DNA from: Streptomyces nitrosporeus
GTDB lineage: Bacteria; Actinomycetota; Actinomycetes; Streptomycetales; Streptomycetaceae
Assembly (NCBI RefSeq): GCF_008704555.1
Contig: NZ_CP023702.1
Span: forward strand, 6,804,001 to 6,868,000
Direction: 5' to 3'
DNA: 64,000 bases
In this document: one piece after another, positions 17,138 through 25,629 of the stretch
Position numbering within the stretch: position 1 is the first letter of the stretch
How the letters are laid out: every line of letters starts with the position of its first letter
Notes under the pieces: model-generated
The model's database searches: none
What the model was told of the DNA's origin: nothing
Seen by the model: only the letters and a program-made list of their open reading frames with translations
Program-made: the position numbers and the translations under genes

Positions 17138-17151
17138 GGGCCGAACGGACC
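17138..17151. promoter_or_regulatory. Candidate DevR/OsdR-type box 1
   Basis: GGGCCGAACGGACC has the 5+4+5 layout of the DosR/DevR box core GGGAC-N4-GTCCC. It lies in the divergent region between the PPOX gene and the response regulator, with its centre 105 nt from the PPOX start. The surrounding 16 nt (17133-17148) are the exact inverted complement of 17201-17216, which covers box 2. Confidence 0.55.
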
Positions 17152-17197
17152 TTTCCGGCCCGGTCCCGGCCGGCCCGGCCGGACACGTCCCGGATCA

Positions 17198-17211
17198 GGG
17201 CCGTTCGGCCC
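17198..17211. promoter_or_regulatory. Candidate DevR/OsdR-type box 2
   Basis: GGGCCGTTCGGCCC, with near-perfect symmetry and flanks A and T, has its centre 60 nt from that of box 1 and 85 nt upstream of the response regulator start. It is the best copy of a motif that recurs before the NarK-type transporter gene and narG. Confidence 0.6.
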
Positions 17212-17289
17212 TGGTGCGCGGAGGCCCGCGCGGGCAGCATGCCCCAGGGTCCTCCCCGGGGGACACGATCAGTGGATACGGAGTGTGAG

Positions 17290-18018
17290 ATGACGGACAA
17301 CGGTGACGGCACGACCGGCGGGAAGCCGGTCAGGGTCTTCCTCCTCGACGACCACGAAGTGGTCCGGCGCGGGGTGCACGACCTGCTGGACGCCGAACCG
17401 GATCTCGACGTGGTCGGCGAGGCCGGTACGGCGGAGCAGGCCCTGGTCCGGGTGCCCGCGCTCCGCCCCGACGTGGCGGTGCTCGACGTACGGCTGCCGG
17501 ACGGCGACGGGGTGAGCGTCTGCCGCGAACTGCGCTCCCGGATGCCCGGCCTCGCCTGCCTGATGCTGACGTCCTTCGACGACGAGGAGGCGCTCCTCGA
17601 CGCGATCATGGCCGGGGCCGCCGGGTACGTCCTCAAGCAGATCACCGGCACCGACCTGGTGACCGCCGTACGGACGGTGGCCTCCGGCCGGTCCATGCTC
17701 GACCCGGGAGCCGCGGGCCGTGTGATGGCCCGGCTGCGCGGCGGCCCTCCCGAGGAGAAGGAACCCCGGGGGATCGCCGGCCTGACCGAGCGCGAGCGCG
17801 ACATCCTCGCCCTGGTGGGGGAAGGGCTGACCAACCGTCAGATAGGGCAGCGGCTGTACCTCGCGGAGAAGACCGTCAAGAACAACATCTCCCGGCTGCT
17901 GGCCAAGCTGGGGGTGGAGCGCCGGGTCCAGGCGGCCGTCATCGCCACCCAGGCCCTGGCGGCCCCCGCCGGCCAGGACGGCCGGCCCCCGGCGCGGGAG
18001 GACCGCCCGCGGTACTGA
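17290..18018 (+). CDS. NarL/DevR-family response regulator
   Basis: A 242-residue regulator. The receiver domain spans about residues 14-130: acidic pair DDHE, phospho-acceptor Asp66 in VAVLDVRLPDGDG, and Lys in GYVLKQITG. A LuxR-type HTH lies at about residues 165-230 (LTERERDILALVGEGLTNRQ; KTVKNNISRLLAKLGV). The LuxR-type HTH has the LTERE and KTVKNN helices of DevR. ATG at 17290 follows CGGAG. It is the presumed partner of the GAF kinase at 14701 and probable regulator of the nitrate block, because matching palindromes stand before it and before other genes here (inference). Confidence 0.9.
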   Translation: MTDNGDGTTGGKPVRVFLLDDHEVVRRGVHDLLDAEPDLDVVGEAGTAEQALVRVPALRPDVAVLDVRLPDGDGVSVCRELRSRMPGLACLMLTSFDDEEALLDAIMAGAAGYVLKQITGTDLVTAVRTVASGRSMLDPGAAGRVMARLRGGPPEEKEPRGIAGLTERERDILALVGEGLTNRQIGQRLYLAEKTVKNNISRLLAKLGVERRVQAAVIATQALAAPAGQDGRPPAREDRPRY

Positions 18019-18065
18019 CCGGCCGGGCCCGGCACCGCGGCCGGCCACCGGGGGCCGGTACGCCC

Positions 18066-18107
18066 CCGTGCCCGGCGGGCCCTCAGACCGTCCGTGCCCG
18101 GCGGGCC
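18066..18107. repeat. 16-nt direct repeat flanking the hemY-like stop codon
   Basis: CCGTGCCCGGCGGGCC occurs at 18066-18081 and 18092-18107, a 26-nt period, with the stop codon (complement of 18083-18085) between them. The inner copy is coding and the outer copy is intergenic. Confidence 0.7.
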
Positions 18108-19606
18108 GCGCCCGCCACCACCGCCTCGGCCGCGCGCACCCCGCTCTCGATGCAGCGGGGGACGCCCACCCCGTCGTAGGCGGCTCCGCACACCGCCAGC
18201 GTGCCCGGCCCGGCGAGCTGCTCCCGCACCCGCGCGACGCGGCCGTCGTGGCCGACCGTGTACTGGGGGATCCCGCCGGGCCACCGGGTGACGAGGCTGT
18301 GGAGCGGACGGGCCGTCAGGCCGGTCGCCTCGGCGAGCTCCCCCGCCGACCGGGCCACCAGCTCCTCGTCGGACAGCCGTACGGCGGTGTCCTCCCCGTG
18401 CCGGCCCACCGAGAGGCGGACCACGACGTGGTCGGGGGCGTAACGCGCCTGCCACCTCCACTTGTTGTCGAAGAAGGTGGCCGCCTTGACCAGGCGTCCG
18501 TCCGCCGGCGGGACCAGGAACCCGCTGCCGCGCAGGGCTCCGCGCACCTCCTGCCGCTCGAACACCAGGGTGACGACCGCCAGGTCCGCGTACTCGACCG
18601 TGCGCAGCCCGGCGGCGGCCTCGGGGACCTCGCCGGCCAGCAGCCGGGCGGCGGCCGGCGCCGGTACGGCGAGCACCACCGCGTCGGCGTCGCACCGCCG
18701 GTCGCCCAGGGCGTCCCGCACCGTCAGACTCCAGCCCTGTTCCGCGCGGCGCAGGGCGCGGACCGCCGTGCCCGTACGGATGTCCGCCCCGGCCGCCCGG
18801 CAGGCCCTGGCCACCGGGAGGGACAGCCGCCCCAGGCCGCCCCGCAGGCCGCGGAAGGGCGGCGGGGCGGGCCGGGACGCCGGGGTCCGGGAGGACCGGC
18901 CCTCCCGCTCCCGCAGCCGGCGGACGGCCGCGAGCAGGGTGTCCTCCTCCCGGGCGGCCGCGAACAGCCCCGGCAGCGCGGCCCGCAGCGAGATGCGGTC
19001 GGCGCGCCCGGCGTAGACACCGCCGAGCACGGGCTCGACCAGCCGGTCGACCACCTCCCGGCCCATCCGGGCGGCCACGTACCCGCCCAGGGAGATGTCC
19101 TCGCCGATCTCCGTGCGGGGCAGCTCCCGGTCCGCGCAGGCCCGGGCGAGGCCGGCGGGGGACAGCACGCCGGACGCCGCCAGAACGCCGAGATCGCCCG
19201 GGATGCCCATGAGGTGCCCCTCGGGCAGGTGGCGCAGCGCACCGCCGGTCCACAGCGCCGCCTGTGTGGTCAGCGGCGGTTCCAGCTCGTGCACCAGACC
19301 CGCCGCGCCGACCAGTTCGAGGGCCGCGTCGCCCTGGAGGTGGAACGCCTCGGCGCCGAGGTCCACCACGACACCGCCGGTCTCGGCCCGCCGCAGCTTG
19401 CCGCCGAGCCGGTCCGCGGACTCCAGCAGGGTCACCCGGGCCCGGGGGCCCGCGTCCCCGGTCACCCCGGTGAGCCGGGCGGCGGCGCTCAGCCCGGCGA
19501 TGCCGCCGCCCACCACGACGACGTGCGGTAGGGGACCCTCCGGCCGGTGCCCCGGGGACGCGGACGGACGCGTGGGGCCGGGACGCGGTGCGGTGGATGT
19601 GCTCAT
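18083..19606 (-). CDS. hemY: HemY-type (copro)protoporphyrinogen oxidase
   Basis: A 507-residue FAD amine-oxidase-fold protein. The dinucleotide motif VVVGGGIAGLSAAARL is at about residues 30-45, ESADRLGGKLRR at 60, LGAEAFHL at 80, and C-terminal GTLAVCGAAYDGVGVPRCIE near 475 completes the FAD site. In actinobacteria this family (CgoX) oxidises coproporphyrinogen III using O2. ATG at 19606 gives the actinobacterial N-terminus. The gene sits between a response regulator and a NarK-type transporter, not in a haem cluster, so it may be an extra copy supplying haem to NarI and flavohaemoglobin (inference). Confidence 0.85.
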   Translation of the reverse strand: MSTSTAPRPGPTRPSASPGHRPEGPLPHVVVVGGGIAGLSAAARLTGVTGDAGPRARVTLLESADRLGGKLRRAETGGVVVDLGAEAFHLQGDAALELVGAAGLVHELEPPLTTQAALWTGGALRHLPEGHLMGIPGDLGVLAASGVLSPAGLARACADRELPRTEIGEDISLGGYVAARMGREVVDRLVEPVLGGVYAGRADRISLRAALPGLFAAAREEDTLLAAVRRLREREGRSSRTPASRPAPPPFRGLRGGLGRLSLPVARACRAAGADIRTGTAVRALRRAEQGWSLTVRDALGDRRCDADAVVLAVPAPAAARLLAGEVPEAAAGLRTVEYADLAVVTLVFERQEVRGALRGSGFLVPPADGRLVKAATFFDNKWRWQARYAPDHVVVRLSVGRHGEDTAVRLSDEELVARSAGELAEATGLTARPLHSLVTRWPGGIPQYTVGHDGRVARVREQLAGPGTLAVCGAAYDGVGVPRCIESGVRAAEAVVAGAARRARTV

Positions 19607-19638
19607 CGTTCTCACTGCCTTTCCGAGGGAGCCCGGCG

Positions 19639-19692
19639 GGCCGGGCACGTACGAGGGGTCACGACGGCCGGGTACGTACGAGGGGTCATGAC
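19639..19692. repeat. 27-nt tandem repeat carrying the NarK-type gene stop codon
   Basis: Two adjacent 27-nt units, 19639-19665 and 19666-19692, differ at only two positions, both C/T changes. Each contains ACGTACGAGGGGTCA. The second holds the stop codon (complement of 19686-19688), and the first carries TGA on the minus strand at the same place. The array fills most of the gap before the hemY start. Confidence 0.85.
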
Positions 19693-20945
19693 GGGCGGGC
19701 GGGGCCGAGGGGCCGCGCGGCGGCCGACCGCCTGACACGGGTGAGGGTGAACGCCAGGGCCGCCGCCGCGACCGCCACCAGCAGGAGCAGCCCGGGGGAG
19801 TAGGTACCGGAGGAGCTGAAGAGGACGCCCATGGCCAGCGGGGGGACGAAACCGCCCAGCCCGCCCGCCGCTCCGACGACCCCCGTGACCGCGCCGACCC
19901 CGCTCGGGGGAGCCGTCCGCGCCACCAGGGCGAAGGTCGCCCCGCTGCCCGCGCCGAGGGCGGCCGCCAGGCAGAGGAAGGCCAGGGTGCCCACCGGGGC
20001 GAGGGGCGGCGTCATGGACTGCACCGCCGCGCCGGCCACCACGGCCGCCAGGGACGCCCCGAGCACCTTGACCGGGCCCACCCGGTCCGACAGCCACCCG
20101 CCGAGCGGCCGGGCGGCCACCGCCAGCAGCACGAAACCGGCCGTGCGGTGGGCGGCGTCCGCCTGCCCGAGGCCGTACCCGGTCCTCAGATACGTCGGCA
20201 GGTAGACCGAGAAGGCCACGTACCCGCCGAAGGTCACCGCGTAGAGGGCCGAGGCATGCCAGGTGAAGGGCGTCCTGAGCGTCCCGGTCAGCCGCCGGGC
20301 CGGCGGACGGCCCGGCGCGGTGCGGCCGGGTGCCTCCCGCATGAGCACGGCGGCCAGCACCGCGTAGACGGCGAGGGCCCCCGCGGCGAGCAGGAACGGC
20401 CCGGCGGTGCCGTACCCGTCGGCCAGCCCGACCGTGGTGAGCGCGCTGACCGCCGTACCGCCCATGCCGGCGCCGAAGACGCCGACGGCCAGCCCCCTTC
20501 GCTCCGGCGGGAACCAGGCGTTGACGTAGGGCACCCCGACGGCGAACGCGGTCCCGCCGATCCCCAGGAAGAAGCCGCCCACCAGCAGCGCGCCGAGCGA
20601 GGAGTGCCCGGCCAGGCCCAGGTACAGCACCGGCACGGTCGTCGCCAGCGACACCAGGGGGAACATCACCCGCCCGCCGAAGCGGTCGGTCAGCGCCCCC
20701 ACCGGGATCCGGCCCAGCGAACCCACCACCACCGGCACCGCGACCAGCAGGGACTGCTCGAACGAGGTGAGCGAGAGGTCCTGTCCGAAGCGCGGGCCCA
20801 GCGGGCTCAGCAGCGCCCAGGCCCAGAAGTTGACGGCGAACCCCAGCGTGGCCAGGGCCAGCATCAGCCACGGACTGCCGGGGGAGCCGGGCGCGGGGGA
20901 CGGGACGGACGGCGCGGTGCCGGCTGCTTCAGGCGGGCGCATCAT
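19686..20945 (-). CDS. NarK-type nitrate/nitrite transporter (MFS)
   Basis: A 419-residue, 12-helix major facilitator protein. The Gly-rich nitrate signature is visible as GFFLGIGGTAFAVGVPYVNA then GVFGAGMGGTAVS. The loop SLGRIPVGALTDRFGGR carries the conserved Arg region of helix 2. LGAGSGATFALVARTAP and GVVGAAGGLGGFVPP form the second Gly-rich element. It likely imports nitrate and/or exports nitrite for the NarGHI enzyme encoded upstream. Two consecutive ATGs (20945 and 20942) follow GAGAGG; 20945 is used. A candidate regulator box lies at 21054-21067. The stop codon is inside a 27-nt tandem repeat. Confidence 0.88.
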   Translation of the reverse strand: MMRPPEAAGTAPSVPSPAPGSPGSPWLMLALATLGFAVNFWAWALLSPLGPRFGQDLSLTSFEQSLLVAVPVVVGSLGRIPVGALTDRFGGRVMFPLVSLATTVPVLYLGLAGHSSLGALLVGGFFLGIGGTAFAVGVPYVNAWFPPERRGLAVGVFGAGMGGTAVSALTTVGLADGYGTAGPFLLAAGALAVYAVLAAVLMREAPGRTAPGRPPARRLTGTLRTPFTWHASALYAVTFGGYVAFSVYLPTYLRTGYGLGQADAAHRTAGFVLLAVAARPLGGWLSDRVGPVKVLGASLAAVVAGAAVQSMTPPLAPVGTLAFLCLAAALGAGSGATFALVARTAPPSGVGAVTGVVGAAGGLGGFVPPLAMGVLFSSSGTYSPGLLLLVAVAAAALAFTLTRVRRSAAARPLGPARPS

Positions 20946-21053
20946 GTACCTCTCGCTCGGTTCGTCACGAGAGGGCCGCCCGGAGGCCGGGGTCCCCGCT
21001 TCCCGGCGGCTCCCCTCGGCACCAGACTCCCCGCAGCCGTGAGCGCCGGGAGG

Positions 21054-21067
21054 GGGCCGTTCGTCCC
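21054..21067. promoter_or_regulatory. Candidate DevR/OsdR-type box before the transporter gene
   Basis: GGGCCGTTCGTCCC differs from the box at 17198 by one base. Its centre is 115 nt upstream of the transporter ATG, in the 258-nt gap after the flavohaemoglobin gene. Confidence 0.55.
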
Positions 21068-21129
21068 GCCGCCACCGCCGACCGGCCGCTGTCCCGGGGC
21101 CGGGCGGGACCCGTGCCCGGGGCACGACG

Positions 21130-21162
21130 GAGCCCGGCCCCCGCGGGGCGGGGACCGGGCTC
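21130..21162 (-). terminator. Hairpin downstream of the flavohaemoglobin gene
   Basis: GAGCCCGG at 21130-21137 and CCGGGCTC at 21155-21162 form an 8-bp stem with a GC-rich interior. A further CCGGGCTC copy follows at 21171-21178. It lies about 40 nt after the hmp stop on the minus strand. Confidence 0.55.
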
Positions 21163-21203
21163 TGCGGGGGCCGGGCTCTGCGGCGGCCGGGCGGGGGGAG
21201 CGT

Positions 21204-22406
21204 CTACGCGGTGGCGTCCGCCAGCCAGAGGTCGGGGCCGAAGACCTCGTAGCGGATGTCGCGGGCCGGGACGCCGGCCGCGAGCAGCTGCTCCCGGACG
21301 CGGCGCATGAACGGGAGCGCGCCGCACAGGTAGACACGTGCGTCCCCGGGCAGTTCCAGACCGTCGAGGTCCATCCGGCCGGAGCGGGAACCGGGCTCGG
21401 CCTCCGCCCGCTCCTCGTACCAGAACGTGTACCGGGCATCGGCCAGTTCGTCGACGAGCCGGTGGGTGTCGGAGCGCAGCGCGTGCCGGTCGGGGGACCG
21501 GTCGGCGTGCAGGACGGTGACCCGCCGGGTGGAGGAGGTGGCCGCCAGATGCTCCAGCATGCCCACCATCGGGGTGCAGCCGATCCCGGCGGAGACGAGG
21601 ACCACGGGCCTCTCGCTCCCGTCGAGCACCACGTCCCCGAAGGGGGCCGAGAGGGTGAGTTCGTGCCCCACGTGCACGGCGGTGTGCAGCAGGGTGGACA
21701 CCTCGCCGTCCGGGGTGCCGCCTCCCGAGATCCGCTTGACCGTGATCCGCCGGGTCCCGTCCCCGGGAGCGGACGACAGGCTGTACTGCCGGAGCTGGTG
21801 GACGCCGTCGGGCATCCTCACCCGCACGCTGACGTACTGTCCGGCGCGCGCCTCGGGAGCGGGGAGCCCGTCCGCGGGGCGCAGCAGGAACGAGACGGTG
21901 TCGGAGGTCTCGTGGTGGCGTCCCACCACGGTCCACTGCCGCCAGGGATGCCCGGGGCGCACCTGGGCCTCCAGGCAGAGGCGGGACTCCTGGGCGATGA
22001 GGGCCCCGGCCATCAGCCAGTAGACCTCGTCCCAGGCGGCGGCGACCTCGGGGGTCACCACGTCGCCGAGTACGTCCGCGATGGCGCCGAAGAGGTACTT
22101 GTGCACGATCGCGTACTGGTCCTCGGTGACCCCGACCGCCACGTGCTTGTGGGCGATCCGCCCGAGCACGGCGTCCGGACGGGTCCCCGGCTCGGCGAGC
22201 AGGGTCCCCGCGAAGGCGGCTATGGAGCCGGCGAGCGCCCTGCGCTGGACACCGGCGGCCTGGTTGCCGCGGTTGAAGAGCCCGTCCAGCAGTCCGGGGT
22301 GCCCGGCGAACATCGTCGCGTAGAAGCGTGTGGCGATCTCGTCCAGCGCCCCGCCCACGGCAGGCAGGGTGGCCCGGATGACCGAGGCCGATTCCGTGGA
22401 AAGCAT
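21204..22406 (-). CDS. hmp: Flavohaemoglobin (nitric oxide dioxygenase)
   Basis: A 400-residue Hmp-type protein that oxidises NO to nitrate with O2 and NADH. The globin domain covers about residues 1-140, with Tyr29 (B10), Gln54 (E7 region) and proximal His88 in IAHKHVAVGV. The FAD domain has RQYSLSSAPG near residue 210, and the NAD domain has SAGIGCTPMVGML near 270 and ends YEVFGPDLWLADATA. Adjacency to nar genes fits detoxification of NO made during nitrate or nitrite reduction. It starts 57 nt after narI on the same strand. A 14-bp palindrome at 22504-22517 lies upstream, inside the narI 3' end. Confidence 0.92.
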   Translation of the reverse strand: MLSTESASVIRATLPAVGGALDEIATRFYATMFAGHPGLLDGLFNRGNQAAGVQRRALAGSIAAFAGTLLAEPGTRPDAVLGRIAHKHVAVGVTEDQYAIVHKYLFGAIADVLGDVVTPEVAAAWDEVYWLMAGALIAQESRLCLEAQVRPGHPWRQWTVVGRHHETSDTVSFLLRPADGLPAPEARAGQYVSVRVRMPDGVHQLRQYSLSSAPGDGTRRITVKRISGGGTPDGEVSTLLHTAVHVGHELTLSAPFGDVVLDGSERPVVLVSAGIGCTPMVGMLEHLAATSSTRRVTVLHADRSPDRHALRSDTHRLVDELADARYTFWYEERAEAEPGSRSGRMDLDGLELPGDARVYLCGALPFMRRVREQLLAAGVPARDIRYEVFGPDLWLADATA

Positions 22407-22463
22407 GGCACTCCCGAAAAGCGAGGATGAGGGCCGCTGCGATGCGCGGCCGGATCCGGTCTA

Positions 22464-23276
22464 TCAGCCGGTGCGGCCGTGTCCGGCCCGTTCCCCGGGA
22501 TCAGGGACCAAGGTCCCTGGTCCCGGGGACCTCCGGGGCCTCATGCCGCCCGGTGGCGGAGGACCGTACGGCCCCGTGCGGTACACCAGGTAGGGGCGGC
22601 GCAGATAACCGACGGGGGCGCTCCAGACGTGGACGAGCCGGGTGAAAGGCCAGAGGGCGAAGAGCAGGCAGGCGCTGAGGGCGTGCAGCTGGAAGAGCAG
22701 CGGGGCCCCGGCGACCGCCTCCGGCTGCGGCTGGAGCGTGAACAGCCCCCGGAACCACACGGAGACCGTCGAGCGGTAGTCGTACCCGCCGCCGGCGACG
22801 TTGTGCACCCCTGTGGCGGCGATCCCCAGCAGCACGGTCGCGGCGAGCAGCGGGAAGAGCAGCTTGTCGCTGCGGCTGGTGCCGGCGCGGACGCGCCGGG
22901 CCAGCAGACGGCGCGCGCAGAGCATGCCCAGCCCGGTGACCATGGCCAGCCCCGCTACCGTGCCGAGGCCCACCGCCGCGGTGTGGTAGGCGTGTTCACC
23001 GATGCCCACGGCCCGGGTCCAGGACGACGGCACGGCGAGGCCGACGACGTGCCCGCCGATCACCGCGAAGGCCCCGAGATGGAAGAGCGGGCCGCCCCAG
23101 CGGAGTCCGCGGTGCTCCAGCAGCTGGCTCGTGTGGCTCGTCCAGCCGAACTGGTCCCTGCGGTAACGCCAGACGTGCCCCGCCACGAAGACGGCCAGGC
23201 AGACGTAGGGGACGGCGACCCACAGCAGCAGGTCACCGCCGCCCACGGAGGAGGCCGGGGCCTGGGAGGTGTTCAC
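22464..23276 (-). CDS. narI: Respiratory nitrate reductase gamma subunit (cytochrome b)
   Basis: A 270-residue membrane subunit with five predicted helices. It anchors NarGH and passes quinol electrons through two b haems. Likely haem ligands are in HTSQLLEHRGLRWGGPLFH and VIGGHVVG (N-terminal pair region) and in LFQLHALSACLLFALWPFTRLVHVWS. A Pro/Gly-rich tail of about 40 residues follows the last helix and is longer than in E. coli NarI. The GTG start at 23276 overlaps the narJ TGA (GTGA). It is the last gene of narGHJI. Confidence 0.92.
   Translation of the reverse strand: MNTSQAPASSVGGGDLLLWVAVPYVCLAVFVAGHVWRYRRDQFGWTSHTSQLLEHRGLRWGGPLFHLGAFAVIGGHVVGLAVPSSWTRAVGIGEHAYHTAAVGLGTVAGLAMVTGLGMLCARRLLARRVRAGTSRSDKLLFPLLAATVLLGIAATGVHNVAGGGYDYRSTVSVWFRGLFTLQPQPEAVAGAPLLFQLHALSACLLFALWPFTRLVHVWSAPVGYLRRPYLVYRTGPYGPPPPGGMRPRRSPGPGTLVPDPGERAGHGRTG
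22504..22517. promoter_or_regulatory. Candidate DevR/OsdR-type box before hmp
   Basis: GGGACCAAGGTCCC is a perfect palindrome matching the DosR core layout GGGAC-N4-GTCCC. It is about 104 nt upstream of the hmp ATG but lies within the coding tail of narI. A second palindrome, GGTCCCGGGGACC, follows at 22519-22531. Confidence 0.5.
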
Positions 23277-24088
23277 CGGTGCGCCTCCGCACCGGCGGCG
23301 GGGCCCCGGGAGGGCGGCACGGGCCCGCCGGTCCGGCCCGGCGGGACGAGGGGCCCCGCCTGCCCCGGGGGCCCGGGGAGGTCCGCCGGACCGGGGGGCA
23401 CGAAGGCGTCGGGCGGCGCGAAACCGCCCCCGTCGTACGTGTCACGGCCGACGTCCTCGACGGGCGGGCCCTCGGCGGCCAGCCGGGCCACGGCCTCCCG
23501 CTCCGCGGCGGTGGCCGGCGGCAGCAGGGCGAGCAGTGAGGCCATGAGGTGGCGGTAGGGCGAGCCGATGCCGTCCAGCGCGTGGTGGATGAGCTCCAGC
23601 CCGCGCCGGTGCCGCCGCAGCGGTGCCTCCCCGGTACGGGGACCGGCCAGCGCGGCGAACTCCAGGGCGACCGGCAGATGGTCGGGGAGCTCCCCGGCCG
23701 CGCACTCCCAGCCCGCCGCCCGGTAGGTCCTCGACAGGGTGAGAAGGGCCGCACCACGCCGCCGGGTGTCCCCGTGCAGGTAGTACGTCAGGTACAGGCT
23801 GCTGCTGCGCCGGAGGTCGAAGACCTCGACGTAGTGCGTCTCCAGCTCCTCTGCGGTCCGGCCCGCGAACCAGGTGGTGAACGTGCGCAGTTCCGCGGCG
23901 GCCCGGGACGGCGGAAGGGACCGCGCCGCGCCGGCCAGCGCCAGGCGCGCCGCGGTCAGTTCGGCGTCCGGGTACTGGAACAGCAGGGACAGCAGCCGCA
24001 GATGGCGGGCGCGTTCCGCGGCGGCCTCGGGGCCGGACGGCCGGCGCCGTGCGGCCGCCGGGCTGATCCGGGCCGGGTGAACGGTCAT
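23273..24088 (-). CDS. narJ: Nitrate reductase molybdenum cofactor assembly chaperone
   Basis: A 271-residue NarJ/TorD-like helical chaperone that holds NarG for Mo-cofactor insertion. LLSLLFQYPDAEL at the first helix and LETHYVEVFDLRRSSSLYLTYYLHGDTRRRG near residue 85 are the family core; DHLPVALEFAAL near 135 is the second motif. The last 60 residues are Pro/Gly-rich and probably disordered. ATG at 24088 overlaps the narH TGA (ATGA), and its own stop overlaps narI. Confidence 0.93.
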   Translation of the reverse strand: MTVHPARISPAAARRRPSGPEAAAERARHLRLLSLLFQYPDAELTAARLALAGAARSLPPSRAAAELRTFTTWFAGRTAEELETHYVEVFDLRRSSSLYLTYYLHGDTRRRGAALLTLSRTYRAAGWECAAGELPDHLPVALEFAALAGPRTGEAPLRRHRRGLELIHHALDGIGSPYRHLMASLLALLPPATAAEREAVARLAAEGPPVEDVGRDTYDGGGFAPPDAFVPPGPADLPGPPGQAGPLVPPGRTGGPVPPSRGPAAGAEAHR

Positions 24089-25629
24089 GCGGGACCTCCA
24101 GCAGGACGGTCGGGCGCCTGGTGGCGGCGCCGCGAGGTGGGCAGGCCGAGCATCACGGGACGGCCCCCGGGGCCGCCGCCGGAGGTCTCCACCGGGCAGC
24201 GGCTCTCCAGCGCTCCGAGCGCGGCGGCGTCCTCCCGGTGGGCGGCCGGGACGACATAGCGGTCGGCGTACCGGGCGACCGCCAGCAGCCGGTGCATGTC
24301 CTCGGCCAGGGCGGGGGTGAGACCCGCCGCCGCGAGGACGTCCGGATCACCCTCCCCGCCCAGCGTCCGGGCCCGCATATGGGTGCGCAGGGCGGTCAGC
24401 TTCATCAGCACCCCGGCGACCACGCCGGTGTCACCGGCGGCGAACAGGTTCGCCAGGTAGTCCAGCGGGATACGGAGCCGGGTCACCGCCGCGAACACGT
24501 GGTCCGGGTCCCCGGCGTCGCCGCCCGCCTCGCCCACGGCGTCCAGCACCGGCGACAGCGGGGGGATGTACCAGACCATGGGCAGGGTGCGGTACTCAGG
24601 GTGCAGCGGCAGCGCCACCCGGTACCGGCTGACCAGCGCGTACACCGGTGAGCGGCGGGCGGCGTCGAGCCAGTCCTCCGGGATGCCGCAGGCGCGGGCC
24701 GCGGCGCGGACCCCGGGGTCCGCGGGGTCCAGGAAGACGTCACGCTGCGCGTCCAGCAGGTCCTTCTCGTCCGGGACCGACGCCGCCTGTCCGACCCGGT
24801 CGGCGTCGTAGAGCAGAAGGCCGAGATACCGCAACCGTCCCACACAGGTCTCCGAACAGACGGTGGGCCGGCCGGCCTCCACCCGGGGGAAGCAGAACGT
24901 GCACTTCTCCGCCTTGCCGGTGGCGTGGTTGACGTAGACCTTCTTGTACGGGCAGGCGGTGACGCACATCCGCCAGCCGCGGCAGCGGTCCTGGTCCACC
25001 AGGACGATGCCGTCCTCGGCCCGCTTGTACATCGCCCCGGACGGGCAGGCCGACACACAGGCCGGGTTGAGGCAGTGCTCGCACAGACGCGGCAGATGGA
25101 ACATGAACGTCTGCTCGAACTCGAAGCGGACCTTCTCCGCCAGCTCCCCGCCGAGATTGGGGTCTCCGCCCCCGTGCTCGGGCGCCCCGCCCAGCCCGTC
25201 CTCCCAGTTGGGCCCCCAGGTGATCGGGGCGGGCCGGCCGGTGAGGGCCGAGCGGGGCCGGGCGACCGGCACGTCCTGCCCGGCGGGCGCGGTGACCAGG
25301 CTGTCGTAGTCGTAGGTGACCGGCTCGTAGTAGTCGTCGATGGACGGCAGGTCGGGATTGGAGAACAGGGAGGCCAGCCGCTTCAGCCGGCCGCCCGAGC
25401 GCAGCACGAGGCGGCCGCGCCCGTCGAGCGTCCAGCCGCCCTTCCAGCGGTCCTGGTCCTCGTGGCGCCGGGGGTAGCCCTGCCCCGGCTTGGTCTCGAC
25501 GTTGTTGAACCAGGCGTACTCCACACCCGTACGGTTGGTCCAGGTCTGTTTGCAGGTGACGGAGCAGGTGTGGCAGCCGATGCACTTGTCGAGGTTCATC
25601 ACCATCGCCACCTGGGCCATGACGCGCAT
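24085..25629 (-). CDS. narH: Respiratory nitrate reductase beta subunit (Fe-S)
   Basis: A 514-residue subunit with four Cys clusters: CIGCHTCSVTCKQTW near residue 16, CEHCLNPACVSACPSG near 180, CRGWRMCVTACPYKK near 210 (Trp at the second position marks the 3Fe-4S centre) and CTFCFPRVEAGRPTVCSETC near 240. It relays electrons from NarI to NarG on the cytoplasmic face. ATG at 25629 overlaps the narG stop (ATGA). Length agrees with E. coli NarH. Confidence 0.95.
   Translation of the reverse strand: MRVMAQVAMVMNLDKCIGCHTCSVTCKQTWTNRTGVEYAWFNNVETKPGQGYPRRHEDQDRWKGGWTLDGRGRLVLRSGGRLKRLASLFSNPDLPSIDDYYEPVTYDYDSLVTAPAGQDVPVARPRSALTGRPAPITWGPNWEDGLGGAPEHGGGDPNLGGELAEKVRFEFEQTFMFHLPRLCEHCLNPACVSACPSGAMYKRAEDGIVLVDQDRCRGWRMCVTACPYKKVYVNHATGKAEKCTFCFPRVEAGRPTVCSETCVGRLRYLGLLLYDADRVGQAASVPDEKDLLDAQRDVFLDPADPGVRAAARACGIPEDWLDAARRSPVYALVSRYRVALPLHPEYRTLPMVWYIPPLSPVLDAVGEAGGDAGDPDHVFAAVTRLRIPLDYLANLFAAGDTGVVAGVLMKLTALRTHMRARTLGGEGDPDVLAAAGLTPALAEDMHRLLAVARYADRYVVPAAHREDAAALGALESRCPVETSGGGPGGRPVMLGLPTSRRRHQAPDRPAGGPA

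Noticed and set aside
19607..19738. Upstream extension of the hemY-like protein reading DPSYVPGRRDPSYVPG
   Set aside because: The repeated peptide is simply the translated 27-nt DNA repeat overlapping the preceding gene's stop; the ATG at 19606 fits the family.
22408..22463. A promoter for hmp directly after narI
   Set aside because: No recognisable -10/-35 or palindrome in the 57-nt gap; hmp may be transcribed from narG or from within narI.
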